Assembly (NCBI RefSeq): GCF_046630445.1
Contig: NC_092338.1
Span: 342,679,501 to 342,743,500, forward strand
DNA length: 64,000 nucleotides
Origin: Rutidosis leptorrhynchoides
Taxonomy: Eukaryota; Streptophyta; Magnoliopsida; Asterales; Asteraceae
Direction: 5' to 3'
Shown here: positions 25,138 to 37,338 of the stretch, one piece after another
Layout: every line of letters begins with the position of its first letter
Position numbering within the stretch: position 1 is the stretch's first letter
Made by a program: the position numbers and the translations under genes
Notes under the pieces: generated by a model
Told to the model about the DNA's origin: nothing
Database searches by the model: none
The model's input: the letters and a program-made list of their open reading frames with translations, nothing else

Positions 25138-25985
25138 TGACCACTTCCTTGGCACCGGTGACAAATTAGCTTGCCACATTCACCAAAGTGATGCTTGTGG
25201 CATTTGTTGCAAAAAGTTTTGGTTCCGGCATAACTTTTCTTGCCATCGGAGGTGAAAGGCTTTTTGGTGAAGTTGTTGTTGTTGTAGTTGCTTCATTGAG
25301 TGGCTTCCCATTTTCTTTTGTTTCCACCCGATTTATCCTCGGCCTTAGGTGCCGGTACTACGATTTCATCCACCGTTTCAATCAATTGGCGGGCCATCTT
25401 TAAATCTTCTTGTAGATTGGTGGGTTTGGATGACATTACCCCATGTTTGAACTCTTAGGAAGGCCATCCATGTAAAGTTCAACTCGTAGAGGCTCGGGAT
25501 TTACAAGGTTTGGACACATTAGAGCTAGCTCGGAAAATCATCGATTATAAGCGTTGAGGTCGTTTCTGACCGCTTTCAAAATTCTTAGCTCACTTTCGAG
25601 CCTTCGGGTCTCTTCGCGCGGAAAGTATTCGGTGATCATCTTTTCTTTTAAATCGGACCAAGAGAGAGCGTGGGCTTCATCGGTACCCACCGATTGTACA
25701 TACGTGTTCCACCACGTGAGAGTGATACCGGAAAAAGTGTGGGTGGAGTATTTGACCATGTCTTGGTCCCGGCAACCGCTTATGCTAAAAACGGCTTTCG
25801 TTTGCTCAAACCATCGAGTGAGAGCAACCGGTCCTCTGGTCCCATCGAAAGTATGAGGTTTGCACCCCATGAAAGCTTTGTAGGAGCATCCCTCGTTTGA
25901 GTTACCGGCTCCATTGTTGTTATTGTTGTTGTTGTTGTGGTTATTGTTATTGTTGTTGTTGGATGAGTGACCGGCCATGGCCGCA
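25138..25985 (-). pseudogene. gag capsid region, element B
   Basis: 25538-25985 is open and contains an Asn-rich stretch (about 20 Asn), then the plant retrotransposon gag fold (FDGTRGPVALTRWFEQTKAVFSIS, TWWNTYVQ, REETRRLESEL). A stop at about 25540 and frameshifts break the 25138-25537 remainder up to the zinc knuckles. The amino end lies at 29007-29085, separated by the solo LTR. Confidence 0.85.
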
Positions 25986-28900
25986 TGTGATGCCCCGTAC
26001 AAAACCATCGTGTACGATTCATCAACAACAGGATCATTACAAGGTCAAACACTATATGCTGTTTCAAAATAAGTTTGCATTCATAAGAATAGGTGACGTC
26101 ATAACCAACGTCAAATGTTTAACAACCGATAGTGTGCTTCTATGAATAGAAGCAATTAATAATAGTACGTGACCCGTAGGTCGTTACAAATTCATTGTTT
26201 CAAAAGTAACAAAGTTGAATGTAAAATAAACGTTTCATGCGAAGACATCTCTAATAAGCACAGCGGAAGTCTACAAAGCATGGAAACTACAGCGGAAGCA
26301 AACAAATCTTAAGCACCTGAGAAAAACATGCTTAAAAACATCAACACAAAGGTTGGTGAGCTATAGTTTAAGTATAACAGTAATGTAAGGTAGGCCACGA
26401 GATTTCGGTGCTTCAAACAGCGTTTCAAAACAGTATGAAAAGTATATGCATAACCGCGGGCACTTGGTAACTAACTTAACGTAAATAACACCCCCTAAAA
26501 GTACACTTGGTGAGTGCGTAAGTTTACGAAATATTAAACACCCATTAAATGCTAGCGCTACTAGCCCGAGTGGGGATGTCAAACCCTATGGATCCATATC
26601 TAAGATTCGCATTCACCGGTTCAAAGACCAATGACTAAACGTTACCGAGCTAAGGGGAAGTTTATGCCGTTGTATAACCTACACATATATAAAGTTTAAG
26701 TACTCGTGCCTAGTATGTATAACGTAAGATGCGTATGTATTCTCAGTTCCCAAAAATAGTTAAAGTAAAAAAGGGATGCTATAACTCACAGTGGAAAGTA
26801 GTAAAAGTCGATACGCGGGAATAGTAAGCAAGTGGTTGGTCCGAAAGGTCCTCAACCTAAGTCAAAAGTTACTAAGTCAGTAAATCGTTCCTAAAGGTTT
26901 AAAAGTATGTAAATTAGGTCTTAAGTACCATCATCATTCATCATTAAACAAAAAGTGTAAAGTAAGTTTTAAGTCAAGACTAGGGTTTGAAACAAGGGCT
27001 GACTTAGTTCAGTCACCACGACCTCTATACAAACTGAAATGAGGTGAGACTAGTGGCCATGGCTCCTTATATGAGTCCCCTAGAGGCTGACCAATTTACA
27101 GAACCAAACTCGTCTTTGTTTGACAGTGGTGATGGTTTAAGTGCGAGTAGGTCAGAAATTTCAGCACAACGTTAATAGGGTGTAGTGACTTTTGGGAGGC
27201 CATATATCCTAAACCGTAACTCGGATTAAGACGAGGTCTAAACGGAAAATCATCTACTCGAACCGAACTAACTGAAAATAAAATTTCCAGTAGCCCAGGT
27301 AGTCTGATCAGTTCCAGAAACAGTAAGTAAAGGTGTTCCAGTGGGTTCTTGGTGCTTGATGCTCATCACGGTTCTCATCCTTGATGCGTATAGCTTCAAG
27401 TGTACAACTCGTTGATGTGTTTGCATCATCTTAGCCAAGTTTTGACCATAACAACACTTGTGTAGGTCTAAGATATGTGGCACAACTCAATTAAGGGTTG
27501 TATGTAGTTAGATGAACCAAAGTTACATCAAGATCTTAGATCCGACACATACATGAGTTCTAATAGTAATATTAAGCTACAAACTTGAAAGTAAACTAAA
27601 TAAATAAGATCTTAAGTTGTAGAACTTAGATCTTAGCTAGATCTTAAAGATCCTAGACTAGAAATTCTAGATCTAGTGTTCTTAAGTTAGATCCTAAGTT
27701 ACAAAACTTGGATCTACACTTTAATGAAACCATAAGTTATGAAACTTAGATTTTCAACTTGTAACATGTATGTAAGCTTATAAGCTCTTGTTTACAATAA
27801 AATTAGAAGACCATAAGCTATAGAAACTTAGATCCAACACAAGTGTATAAAGTTATAACTAGAAAGTTATACTTCCATGTTCTTGAACTTACAAAGTTAA
27901 CTTTTAGTTTCAAGAAATATGAGATCAAGATTAACTAGTAATACTTGACCAAATTAACAACATCACAATTTTAAAGTACTTACAAAAAAAAGAATTAAAC
28001 TAAAGTACAAGTATTATGTTCATGTTTGTTTCATACTTAGGAAGATTCAAATCAAAGTTTGGATCTTAGGTTTTAAGTCTACAAAACATGAACACAAGTA
28101 TGATTATGAAACTTATGAACTTTAAATCTTGAAAACATTTAAGTATAGAACCATAAACTAACAAGTTTAGATCCTTGTTCTTGGTTATTCATCAAACAAA
28201 AGAAGAAAGTAACCAAGATTACATGAAGATACAAGTTAGAAAACTTGATCTTTAACATAAACAAGAAACAAGTAACAAAGCAAGCAATTAAAATGATGAT
28301 GATGTATTCGGTTTTGGAACAAGAAAAAGAAGAAGAAAAAGTTCTGTTACTTACAATATTTGAGAGAAAAAAAGATGAGAGAAAGTTGAGAGAAAGTGTA
28401 AGTATGTGTGTGTGAAGAAATGAGGAAGTAATACTAGTAAATAAGTATACAAAAAAAATTTGAACTCCTCCCTCCTACACACCAAAACCGTCGGCCATAG
28501 TCCCAAAGGGGGAGGGTCAAGACTCACTTTCTTATGTGAGAGCTTGGTGTAAGCTTAGAATAGATAAAGTTAGATGTATGGGGAAGAGTTTCTTAGCATG
28601 CTTGCACAAGTCACTTCATACTTAAGTTAATTAATCTAAGTTTAAGCCTTAATAAGTCATTAGCATAATGTTGGGCTAACTAGTCCATTAAGAAAGTAGG
28701 GTGGGCTTCCAAGTCCATGTACATTAATAAAAGCCCAAGTCCAAGTAAGTAACAAATTAAATAAATAAGGCCCAAGTAATTAACTACTTACACTAGTTAA
28801 TTAAAAATGAATAATAATAATTAATCATGAACGTAAATAATATTCGAAATATTATTCGTGAAAAGTACGTGTGTCACAAAGACGAGTCGGGACATGTAAA

Positions 28901-29006
28901 TTCAATCATGGTAACAAGTAACACGTATAAGAACACGTTTATTAAAACACAAGCATTAATAATAAATTATTAATAATTAAACGTTGGAAAATCCAGGGTT
29001 GTTACA
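25986..29006 (-). mobile_element. Solo gypsy LTR inserted in gag of element B
   Basis: 3021 bases bounded by the 5-bp duplication CCGCA (25981-25985 and 29007-29011). On the minus strand it starts TGTAACAACCCTGG and ends GGGGCATCACA. Near its end it has the same features as the other chromovirus LTRs (CTCACCAACCTTTGTGTTGATG, TTTCTCAGGTGC, GCTTCCGCTGTAG). No primer site, gag or pol lies inside, so it is a solo LTR left by LTR-LTR recombination. The 27500-28300 part is AT-rich with many AAGTT/CTTAGATC near-repeats. No genes. Confidence 0.9.
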
Positions 29007-29085
29007 CCGCATCTACGGCGGTGGCTATCATTCGTTGAAGAGCTTGTTCGGGAGTTTCATTGCATAGGACTCGGCGAGGAGGCAT
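29007..29085 (-). pseudogene. gag amino terminus, element B
   Basis: An ATG at 29085 (minus) opens a frame starting MPPRR, the usual start of plant chromovirus gags, running to the solo-LTR insertion point at 29007. The rest of gag resumes at 25985. Confidence 0.75.
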
Positions 29086-29490
29086 TGTTCCTTCAAGACA
29101 CAAGAATATCTTTGATTAGTATTCTCAATAATACTAATCGTGATATGGAATAAAGATAGAGAGAAAATTTTCCTTGACTCACCCTAAATTCTTTATGTTA
29201 TAATGTCGGAACGTCCATATGAGTCATCGTATTATAATCCCTGACAATTATATTACCCTAATTCATATGTGCATTCAACATTATTTCATAAAGTCAAGAT
29301 GGCGTGTCAATCAAATTAAACAATGTGAGATTAAGATGAAATAAGAGTAGATACGAATAGAATAGTTTAAGTATAAATGCACAAGTAGTCAAACAAGTCC
29401 TACTTCAAGTCTATATGCCGGTTGTAGTCTAGACTCACCAATGTACCCTATGACTCGGTGTTGACACCAATGAACTCTAAATCACTACAA
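29086..29490 (-). other. Leader of element B
   Basis: About 400 AT-rich bases between primer site and gag start; no ORF or repeat of note. Confidence 0.7.
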
Positions 29491-29507
29491 CCAACGCTCT
29501 GTTACCA
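29491..29507 (-). other. Primer-binding site of element B
   Basis: On the minus strand TGGTAACAGAGCGTTGG, two bases after the LTR end. It is the initiator-Met tRNA type site TGGTATCAGAGC with one mismatch. Confidence 0.8.
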
Positions 29508-29509
29508 TC

Positions 29510-31872
29510 TGTAGCGACCCGAAAAAATCGTCATTGATGGCGCCTTCTACTTAGGTCTTATTACGTGGTCATAAGTCTTTAAAACAACGTTTGACCCAAA
29601 ATATGTCGCATTCATTTCAAATGTAAGGATGTTTCAAAGTTTACGAAAGTAGTTCAACGACTAGTTACATTACAACGTTTAAAGTACAAATGAAACCTAT
29701 GCGACACAATTTAAAGTAAATCAAAAGACGCTCCATGTATGCATGTATACTCGACATCCAAGCAAGTATCAAAAAGAGTGCGGAAGCATGTATCACATAG
29801 CGTTCAAGGACCTGAGAAAACATATAGAAAACTGTCAACGAAAAACGTTGGTAAAGTCATAGGTTTAGTATGTGAGTACGTAAGTAAGTAAGTTGAACCA
29901 CAAGATTTATAACATTGGAGTAACAGTATGATCATTCTAAAAATGGTTATCACGAGGACCCAATTATCAAGGCTTAACTAACGTTACCCGATCACATAGT
30001 GTTAGAACATATACTTATTCTCGAAAATATATTTCATCCGCATAACGGTAGCGAACCGTCCGAATGAGGGTTTGTCAAACCCATATGGCCATACAACATA
30101 AGTTCTCGCTTACACCCGGCAAGTGTAACTAATGATAATCGAATTGAGGATTTTTGTTCTAACTCGTACGTAGAATGTTTGTTTTCGTACTTGTGTTCAC
30201 TTTGTAAAACAAAACGTTTATGTTTTCTCATCCCAAATGTAAGTTTAAAAGAGTAAAAGTGGGTCTATGATCTCACCTTGAGTGCACGAGTAAATAAGGT
30301 ACTTCACAAAGTAAACGTGTGCAAGAACGAATGCTAGTCTTGACCTAAACAAGTAGGTCGTATCAATAACGGTAAACACGGTTGGTCAAAGTTGTTCAAT
30401 TAGTCTTATGGCTCATTACGACTCGATTATATAGCATGTGAAACAAGTTTTCAAGTTTCATGCAAGAATCAAGTATACAAGAAGATTAGAACGGTTTAAA
30501 CAAGTATTGGTTATATTTGACTAAAAGTCAAACTTGGTCAAAGTAAAAGTCAACGTCGACGGGGTCGGGTCGGGTATCCGACAATTTTTCTTCAATTAGT
30601 AATCATACGTCAACATGTTGGCCAAGTTTTATGTTAATCGGAGTTGCGAGTAAGCGGGGATGAAGTTGTGAAAACATAAAATAAGTTGGTCTACTTTTTC
30701 TGCACAGGAGCGGTGCACCAAAACCAGGAGCGGCGCTCTTGAGGACCCAGAATCGACGCTCTTGTTTCCAGGATCGGAACTCCTGACGTCTGATGAAAAA
30801 CTCCACAAAAGGCTGACCAGGAGCGGCGCTCTTAGTGCAGAAGCGGCGCTCCTGTACCTGGGAAAATGCTGTTTCTGAATTTTAACAAGTGCACGAACCA
30901 AACTTCAAACAAACACAACTAATGAATTGTAAACATTCAAAATACGTATTTTATATCGTTGGAAAGGTAATTTAACGAGGAATACAACTAACACCTTTCA
31001 TTACTCTAAAACATCATTTACAATAATCAAAATCCAAGTTGAATGCTCATTAAATGTTCATCATAAATGCTTCAAGTTCATAAATGCACATTGATGATTT
31101 GGGAATTAAATGCACACATATATACTACTAAACACTTACAATTAACATTGCAAAGCATTCAATGCATCAAAAATCCATTTTACTTTTATCGAACCCTAAC
31201 TCAAAATCATAAATTTAGCAATCATGTTTATGGAGTCTTTCTAAGTCAACCTACACATCAAATTGAAGCTAGTGATGCTAGTAACACATTTAATACATGC
31301 ACTTTTAACATCTAACAATATTTAAGCAACCAAATCTCAAGATCAAATACACCCATTTATCAAGTTCATGCTAGTTACTCAAAACAACAAGATCGAGCAT
31401 ATAAATCACATATTCATGTTAGACTTGAGCCATAGACACTAATTAACACACTTTTAAGTTTAAAAGATCAAGAACAATAAATTTAGTGTTTTTAGAAAGT
31501 TACCCAAATGAGATGAAGTTGGTATGGATTTGAAGAGGAAGATGCAGGGATTCCAAATATGTAATTTGTTTTGATGTTAGCTTGCTAGATCAAAAATGGA
31601 TGATGATTCTTTGTTTGAAGGTTTGAGAGCAAAAAGGTGAAAGTAGTGGAAGATGGGAGGATGAAATAAATGGAGGAGGAAGAAGTTGACCATTTGACCT
31701 ATTCACATCTTTGGTCACTTGGCAACTTTGGTCCCTTAAGTTTAAATACGGGTGCGTGAATTAACCAAACAAATTACCTTAAATACGTAGAGTAAACGAG
31801 AGATGTTATAATTAAATAACGGACTTTAAATTAATTTAACGGAAAGTAAACGGAAAAATACGGGATGTTACA
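29510..31872 (-). mobile_element. Element B 5' LTR
   Basis: 2363 bases, plus-strand ends TGTAGCGACCCG and GGGATGTTACA. It matches 12878-14238 plus 20573-21585 closely. It includes the AGGAGCGGCGCTCCT array at 30712-30857 and the GTCAA cluster at 30525-30560. It is followed on the right by the target duplication AATTA (31873-31877). No genes. Confidence 0.92.
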
Positions 31873-31877
31873 AATTA

Positions 31878-32322
31878 CCCATATCATATCATTACCTCTC
31901 TGAGATCTAGGTAATTTGCTTACAAAATCCATCGTAATATGATCCTATTTTCACTCTAGAATTTTCAACCGTTGTAACGAACCATAGGGTTTCTGATGTT
32001 CAACTTTAACCTGGGCACAAACATGACATCTTTCTACTAATTGAGCAACATCTTTCTTCATCGTTGGCCACCAATACATTGGTTATAAGTCATTATACAT
32101 CTTGGTACTACCCGAATGGACAGTCAACCTTGATTTGTGCGCTTCATTTAAGATCAGTTTCCTTAAATCTCCAAGCATAGGCACCAAAATTCGGTTCTTA
32201 AACATCTTAAGTCCACGAGAATCTTCAGTCAATTGGTCCTTGGTTTTGGTCATCAGTTCAGTCTTTAAGTTCTCCTCCAATAAAGCTTGGGCTTGAACTT
32301 GTCTTAACCGTCCAATAAGGTC
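31878..32322 (-). pseudogene. Integrase N-terminal part, element A
   Basis: The region 32083-32280 encodes the RNase H-integrase linker and start of the HHCC domain (RILVPMLGDLRKLILNEAHKSR); 31878-32082 carries the rest of the zinc domain and start of the catalytic core, up to the insertion point of element B. Stops interrupt it near 32082 and 32322. It continues at 12877 beyond B. Confidence 0.8.
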
Positions 32323-33007
32323 TTAAACTATTTCATTTCTCATAAATTTCACGGTCTCCACAGTATTTTTACGACTTAAAGCATCGGCAACAACATTCGC
32401 TTTACTCGGATGATACTTTATTTCACAATCGTAGTCTTTTATAAGCTCAATCCACGGTCTCTGCCGCATATTTAGTTCTTTCTGCGTGAAAAAATACTGG
32501 AGGCTCTTATGGTCTGTACATATCACAAACTTTGTACCGTATAAGTAGTGTCTCCATAATTTCAATGCAAATATCACGGCTCCCATTTCTAAATCATGAA
32601 CCGGATAATTACGTTCATGTGTCTTTAACTGACGAGAAGCGTACGCAATAACTTTATCTCTCTGCATCTGTACACACCCCAACCCGGCAATTGACGCATC
32701 ACAACAAACCACGAAGTCATCTAAACCCTTTGGTAACGCTAACACTGGAGTCCGACACAACAACTTTTTGAGCGTCTGAAAAGCCTGTTCCTGTTGGTCA
32801 CTCCATCGAAAACTTACCTTTTCTGGTCAATTTGGTTAACGGACCCGCTATTTTAGAAAAATATTTTATAAACTGGCGATAATAACCCGTAAGACCCAAG
32901 AAACTCTTAACTTCTGTCGGCATCTTCGGCGAATTCCAACCCATTACCGCTTCTATTTTCGACGGATCCACTTTAATACCTGCCTCACAGATAACATCAC
33001 CTAGAAA
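32323..33007 (-). pseudogene. RNase H, element A
   Basis: 32323-32763 (146 codons) shows [47 protein letters not shown] and [17 protein letters not shown], a full Ty3/gypsy RNase H fold. 32764-33007 is the RT thumb/connection in shifted frames. Confidence 0.85.
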
Positions 33008-33241
33008 CTATACCTCTCGAAGACAAAACTCACACTTCGAGAACTTAGCGTATAACTGCTCCTTCTTTAATATCTCTAACACTAATCGAAGATGTGTCGC
33101 ATGATCAGCCTCTGATTTTGAATACACCAGTATACCATCGATAAACACAATAACAAACTGATCTAAATACGATTTACAAACATTGTTCATCAGATCCATG
33201 TAAACTGTCGGAGCATTTGTTAACCCAAATGGCATAACCAA
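33008..33241 (-). pseudogene. RT palm with altered catalytic motif, element A
   Basis: 78 open codons with [19 protein letters not shown] and [10 protein letters not shown]. The second Asp of the FIDD catalytic pair is Gly, which would abolish polymerase activity. The upstream RT fingers are in another frame (33220 onward). Confidence 0.85.
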
Positions 33242-34851
33242 GAAGTCATAATGCCCATATCTCGTTCTGAACGCTGTTTTCGGTATATCTGATTCTGCAA
33301 CCCGAACTTGATGATACCTGGATCTAAGATCTGTTTTTGGGACGCACCCTGAAGCTGATCAAACAGATCATCGATTCTAGACAACAGATACTTATTCTTA
33401 ACAGTTCTCTTATTCAATTCTCGATAATCTATACACATTCTCAGAGTACCATCTTTCTTCTTTACAAACAACACCGGCGCACCCCACGGCGAAGAGCTTG
33501 GTCTTATAAACCCTATATCTAGCAATTCCTGTATCTGAGACATCATCTCTCTGATTTCAGAAGGAGCTAACTTATAAGGAGCCTTGGCTACTGGAGTTGT
33601 TCCCGGAACCAACTCGATCTTATACTCTACTTCTCTTACTGGCGGCAACCCCGGTAACTCATAAGAAAATACCTCAGGAAATTCTGAAACCATCAGATTA
33701 TCAGTGACAGATTTCTTCTCTATCTTAGCATCAATAACATAAGCCATAAAAGACTCACACCCCTTAGAAAGTGACTTCTTTACCTTCATCATAGAAATCA
33801 ATGGAAAACTGAACCCACTCCGTTCCCCTCGGGCCACAATACTGGTTCCATCGGTCAAATAAAAGGTCATAATCTTCTTATCATATTTGATGTGGGCCTT
33901 ATGTAGGCTCATCCAGTTCATCCCTAACACTACGTCAAAACTAGGGATAGGCAACACTAAACAGGATATAGCAAGCGGTCTGCCATCAATTTCTATACTA
34001 GCTCCAGACACATAAGTTGTGACTGAAGCTGACTTACCATCAGCTACCTCTACTCTAACAGGCTCAGGCAGCACTGTAGCAGGTAACCTTAACTTAGTAC
34101 AGAAATCTATAGACATAAAAGTCCTATTTTCATCCGAATCAAACAACACTCTAGCAGGTATTGAGTTGATCAAGAACATACCGGTTATGATGTCATCATT
34201 ATTAGTAACGGCCTCAACTGTCATCTGAAAGGCCCTTGCTTCTTCAGTAGGTGGATTCTTTCTCTTTTGTGCACTGGATGTTGTGGAACCCCTAACAGAT
34301 GCCGAAAGTGCCCCTGACCCTGCCCCAGAACTTGCGCCCTTTAACGCCTGACAACTTGCTGAACGATGCCCCGGCTGATGACAACTCCAACAGACATTTT
34401 CCCTGAACGAGCACCCTTGATATTCATGACCTACCATACCACATCTTAAACATCTTCTCGTTGCCTTTGAACACTGCCCACTGTGAGAAGATTTACAACC
34501 TTTACACCATTCTCTCTTTCCCAGACCAGACCCTGTGCTTGCTTGATTACCTTTACCCTTTTGTCTAAACCCAAACGATTTCTTAGACCTCGAGCTTGAC
34601 TGACTAGTAGCTTGACTACCCTGCGGTACCATGTTCCCTATATTCATACCCCTCGCTGCTCTAACATCACTTTCTACCATCTTTGCCATCACAAAAGCCT
34701 GAGATAACATCGGCGCGAACCTCACAAACGTCCTGTATTCCGGCAAGATCATTTTCACAAAATGCTGAATTCTTGATTGTTCATCAGGCACCCATTGTTG
34801 TACAAACCTCAACTTATCCATGTATTTCTCAATTACTTCATCAATGGACAC
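33220..34851 (-). pseudogene. gag C-half, protease and RT start, element A
   Basis: Longest open stretch of element A, 543 codons. Order: end of capsid, a Ser/Gln-rich linker, three Cys/His knuckles ([40 protein letters not shown]), a protease whose active-site motif reads DSDENRT instead of DSGA.R, the GMNWM segment, the PR-RT linker and the RT fingers ([23 protein letters not shown]). The frame is lost after GAS in the RT and ends in unrelated residues. Differs from B and D/E by lacking the Asn-rich linker, so it is another chromovirus lineage. Confidence 0.87.
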
Positions 34852-35150
34852 CTACGGCGTCATCCGCATTTGTAGGAATTCCATCTTAATTCTGTTCATA
34901 CACGTTACAGTACTGTTCACATACCTTTGCATAGAACTGCTCCCAAGTGATCATCCTAACTTGCTCTGGAGGAACACTGGCTATCACAGAATCCCAACAC
35001 ACGATAGCTCTGTCTTTCAAAAACTTGCTCGCATAAGTCACCCTCAATTCTGGCTCACACTGACACACCTCGAATGCCTTTACAACCTCCCTTAACCAGT
35101 TGAGAGTAGTGGTTGGGTCAGAATTTCCTGAATAGGGAGAAGGCCCACAA
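34852..35150 (-). pseudogene. gag capsid start, element A
   Basis: The frame 35095-34886 encodes part of the gag fold (VKAFEVCQCEPELRVTYASKFLKDRAIVCWDS...ITWEQFYAKVCEQY). No Met start and no usual N-terminus is visible; homology fades near 35150, so the gag amino end and primer-site region are probably deleted. Confidence 0.75.
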
Positions 35151-36122
35151 CTTAGCTGATCAGGCTACAGTCTACCGATAGTCCGCTTTACTGAATCCAC
35201 TGCATAACCGTCCAGACGCAACACATGCGTCTTTCTATGCTATACTGAACAATCAGTAACATCATGAACCGACCAGGCAACCATGGTCGACCTCACACAA
35301 ACCCTACCTTGCCACCTCGGTGGGTTCCCAATCTTGTCGCCTCGGTTGGTGTCCAACTAACAGTGCGCACATAAGATCACAGATAATCAGTCATGCAATC
35401 GTCCTAACTAGCATGGCAATCATACTGAACATAAACATAGTAATAAGGAGTCTGAACAAGTAGCGTGTCAGCTACTTAATACTCTATCCGGAGATAGACC
35501 CACTCATCGAATACCAGAAACTAGCTCAGATAATTTATCACTGAGTTGTTTCCTTATCCTTATCACCTGAACATAAGGCAAATCAAGTTAGTTTCTGTCC
35601 GTTAACACAAAACAGCACAGTACAGTAAATCAGTATCAAAAGCGCCACTAAAAAGTCTATGCATTTTCAGAATTTACATCCTGATTATCATAAGTCACGC
35701 GGGTAGCATAACGGCTAAGTACCAACACTTAATAAAATTTCCACTGCTTAAGTCCATCGGCCGACTGACCAAGACAATCGGCCGACCGTGGCCACACCAT
35801 CGGGCGAAGGTCTCTTCCACCAATCGAACGTCTAAGGTAACTTCATCATCCGAAGGACTTCCACCATCGGTCGATGGTCAATGACTATCGACCGGTTGTC
35901 AGTCACTATCGGTCGATGGTCAAAGACCATCGGCCGAAGGTAGTTCATCAGTTGCAGCAGCAGTAAAGTGACGGGTTTCAACCCAAAATCACCATATCTC
36001 GATTTTGGACACGTTTTTGACCTCAAAACTGAATACATCTTGTACACTAAACCTTTAGAAGCATAAACCCACAAATTTTAAGCATAAACAACAACAAATT
36101 GTACCAATTTTGACATCAAGAC
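35151..36122 (-). mobile_element. Leader or LTR-derived sequence of element A
   Basis: No gene. It carries a palindrome-rich array (35751-35940). I could not find a primer site or a clear LTR end here, so whether this is the rest of the 5' LTR or leader sequence is unresolved. Confidence 0.45.
35751..35940. repeat. CATCGGCCGATG palindrome array
   Basis: About seven copies of the palindrome CCATCGGCCGATGG or close variants (e.g. CCATCGGTCGATGG, CTATCGACCGGTTG) spaced 15-30 bases apart. Similar in style to the arrays in the B and C LTRs but with a different sequence. Confidence 0.75.
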
Positions 36123-36513
36123 TGTAACAACCCTACTTTTTTCCGTCACTTCCGTTAACTGTCTGTTAGTTGTTTTAACGACGATTACTTGATAGTAGGT
36201 GTTTGGTGAAGTGAAATGAGGTTTCTGGAACCCTCTCACTAGCATCCAGTGTTTTGTTAGGTTAAAACACAATACCCCATCACACACGGGTATTTATCAG
36301 TTATCAAATATCTTTCGTACTTAATTTGACTGCCCTAACGGAGTCCAAATTAAATAAACGGACCTATTCTGTGACCCTTGTCACAAACTGGTCTTAATCA
36401 AATAATAAAATAACACTAAACATTTAATTAAAATATAGGCATAAATAACCACATAATTATGCCTAAGGGCAATAAAGTCATCTTACATCTAAGCCTGATC
36501 TGAGGATGTTACA
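36123..36513. mobile_element. Collapsed head-to-head LTR junction
   Basis: 36123-36192 matches the first 70 bases of the plus LTR at 8178; 36193-36513 matches 11531-11847 (start of the A LTR, minus). The join TTGA|TAGTAGG has a GA microhomology with the 8178-11847 block, so this looks like that block with 3.3 kb deleted. Both outer ends read TGTAAC...GTTACA. Confidence 0.65.
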
Positions 36514-36547
36514 TGAATGAAATTACACAATAATCAGCAACAATCAG

Positions 36548-37129
36548 AACCTACAGCTCTGATACTATAAACAGAAACACAAAAATATCTTCAATCACGG
36601 AAGATTTAAACACTTTAATCACAAGAAGATCAAACAACACAAAAACCAATAACACAATTAAAACAATTGTGTTAGAATACAGTAGGATCACACAGAATAT
36701 CACACTCAAACAAGTTCAATATACGTTGAACTTGTTATCTCACAAGAAATACATAATCAAAGAGAAGATGATGAAAAACTCTTCAAACCCTAGATCGTGC
36801 AAGATCAGAGAGAGAACCGAATACAGTGAAAAGAAATAGAATGAGATTAAATTAAATAAATTATCATAATGCCCCTTTTATATTTTCAGACTTGGCCTTC
36901 TTTCATCAAATGAATTTGTATGGACTAGAGTCAACTAGTCCAATATGTCATACAAGCCCACGAGTAGAAATAAATCAAGAAAATTGCAGCTTTAGTCCCT
37001 TCAATTTCATTTTGCTCAGCAACAGTCCTCTTCATCAACTAGCAAAGTATCCAGTAAATTGACAACAAGTAGAAGTGAAAAGAAACTGCAAAATAAAGGA
37101 CATAACCCAGAAGTAAATTAACTAGAACA
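36548..37129 (-). mobile_element. Possible decayed copia-type 5' LTR and primer site
   Basis: On the minus strand GTATCAGAGCTGTAGG (36561-36546) resembles an initiator-Met primer site and is preceded by ~570 bases starting TGTTCTAGTT that contain a leader-like stretch. No second LTR was seen, so this is a weak call. Confidence 0.3.
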
Positions 37130-37189
37130 CTATCACCATGTTATATTGTTAAGAAAATCTATATATTTTAATAAGGGTGGACATAATGC

Positions 37190-37290
37190 GCAATTCACCC
37201 GGTATCAGGTCTCGCGCTCGGGGGGCTTGATCACCCGAGGTTTTACCTTCTATGGGGAGCCAATGTGCCCGTTCATATGAAGGTTTTCTC
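37190..37290. repeat. Retroposon fragment
   Basis: CACCCGGTATCAGGTCTCGCGCTCGG...GATCACCCGAGG, GC-richer than its surroundings and sharing GATCACCCGAGG with the retroposons at 38861 and 43566. Too short to classify. Confidence 0.3.
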
Positions 37291-37338
37291 GCTTACTAAT
37301 TTTTTTTTCCTATCAAATCAATTTACTATGTACAAAAA

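Larger units (their letters stand above)
12878..31872 (-). mobile_element. Element B: nested Ty3/gypsy chromovirus
   Basis: Complete but dead LTR retrotransposon in minus orientation, inserted in the integrase of element A. Order on the minus strand: 5' LTR (31872-29510), primer site (29507-29491), leader, gag, protease, RT, RNase H, integrase, chromodomain, polypurine tract, 3' LTR (21585-20573 and 14238-12878). Removing the inserts C (14239-20567) and the solo LTR (25986-29006) leaves an element of roughly 9.6 kb. The two LTRs are 2363 and about 2374 bases once C is removed. Frameshifts and stops lie in gag, PR-RT, RNase H-IN and the chromodomain. Confidence 0.92.
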
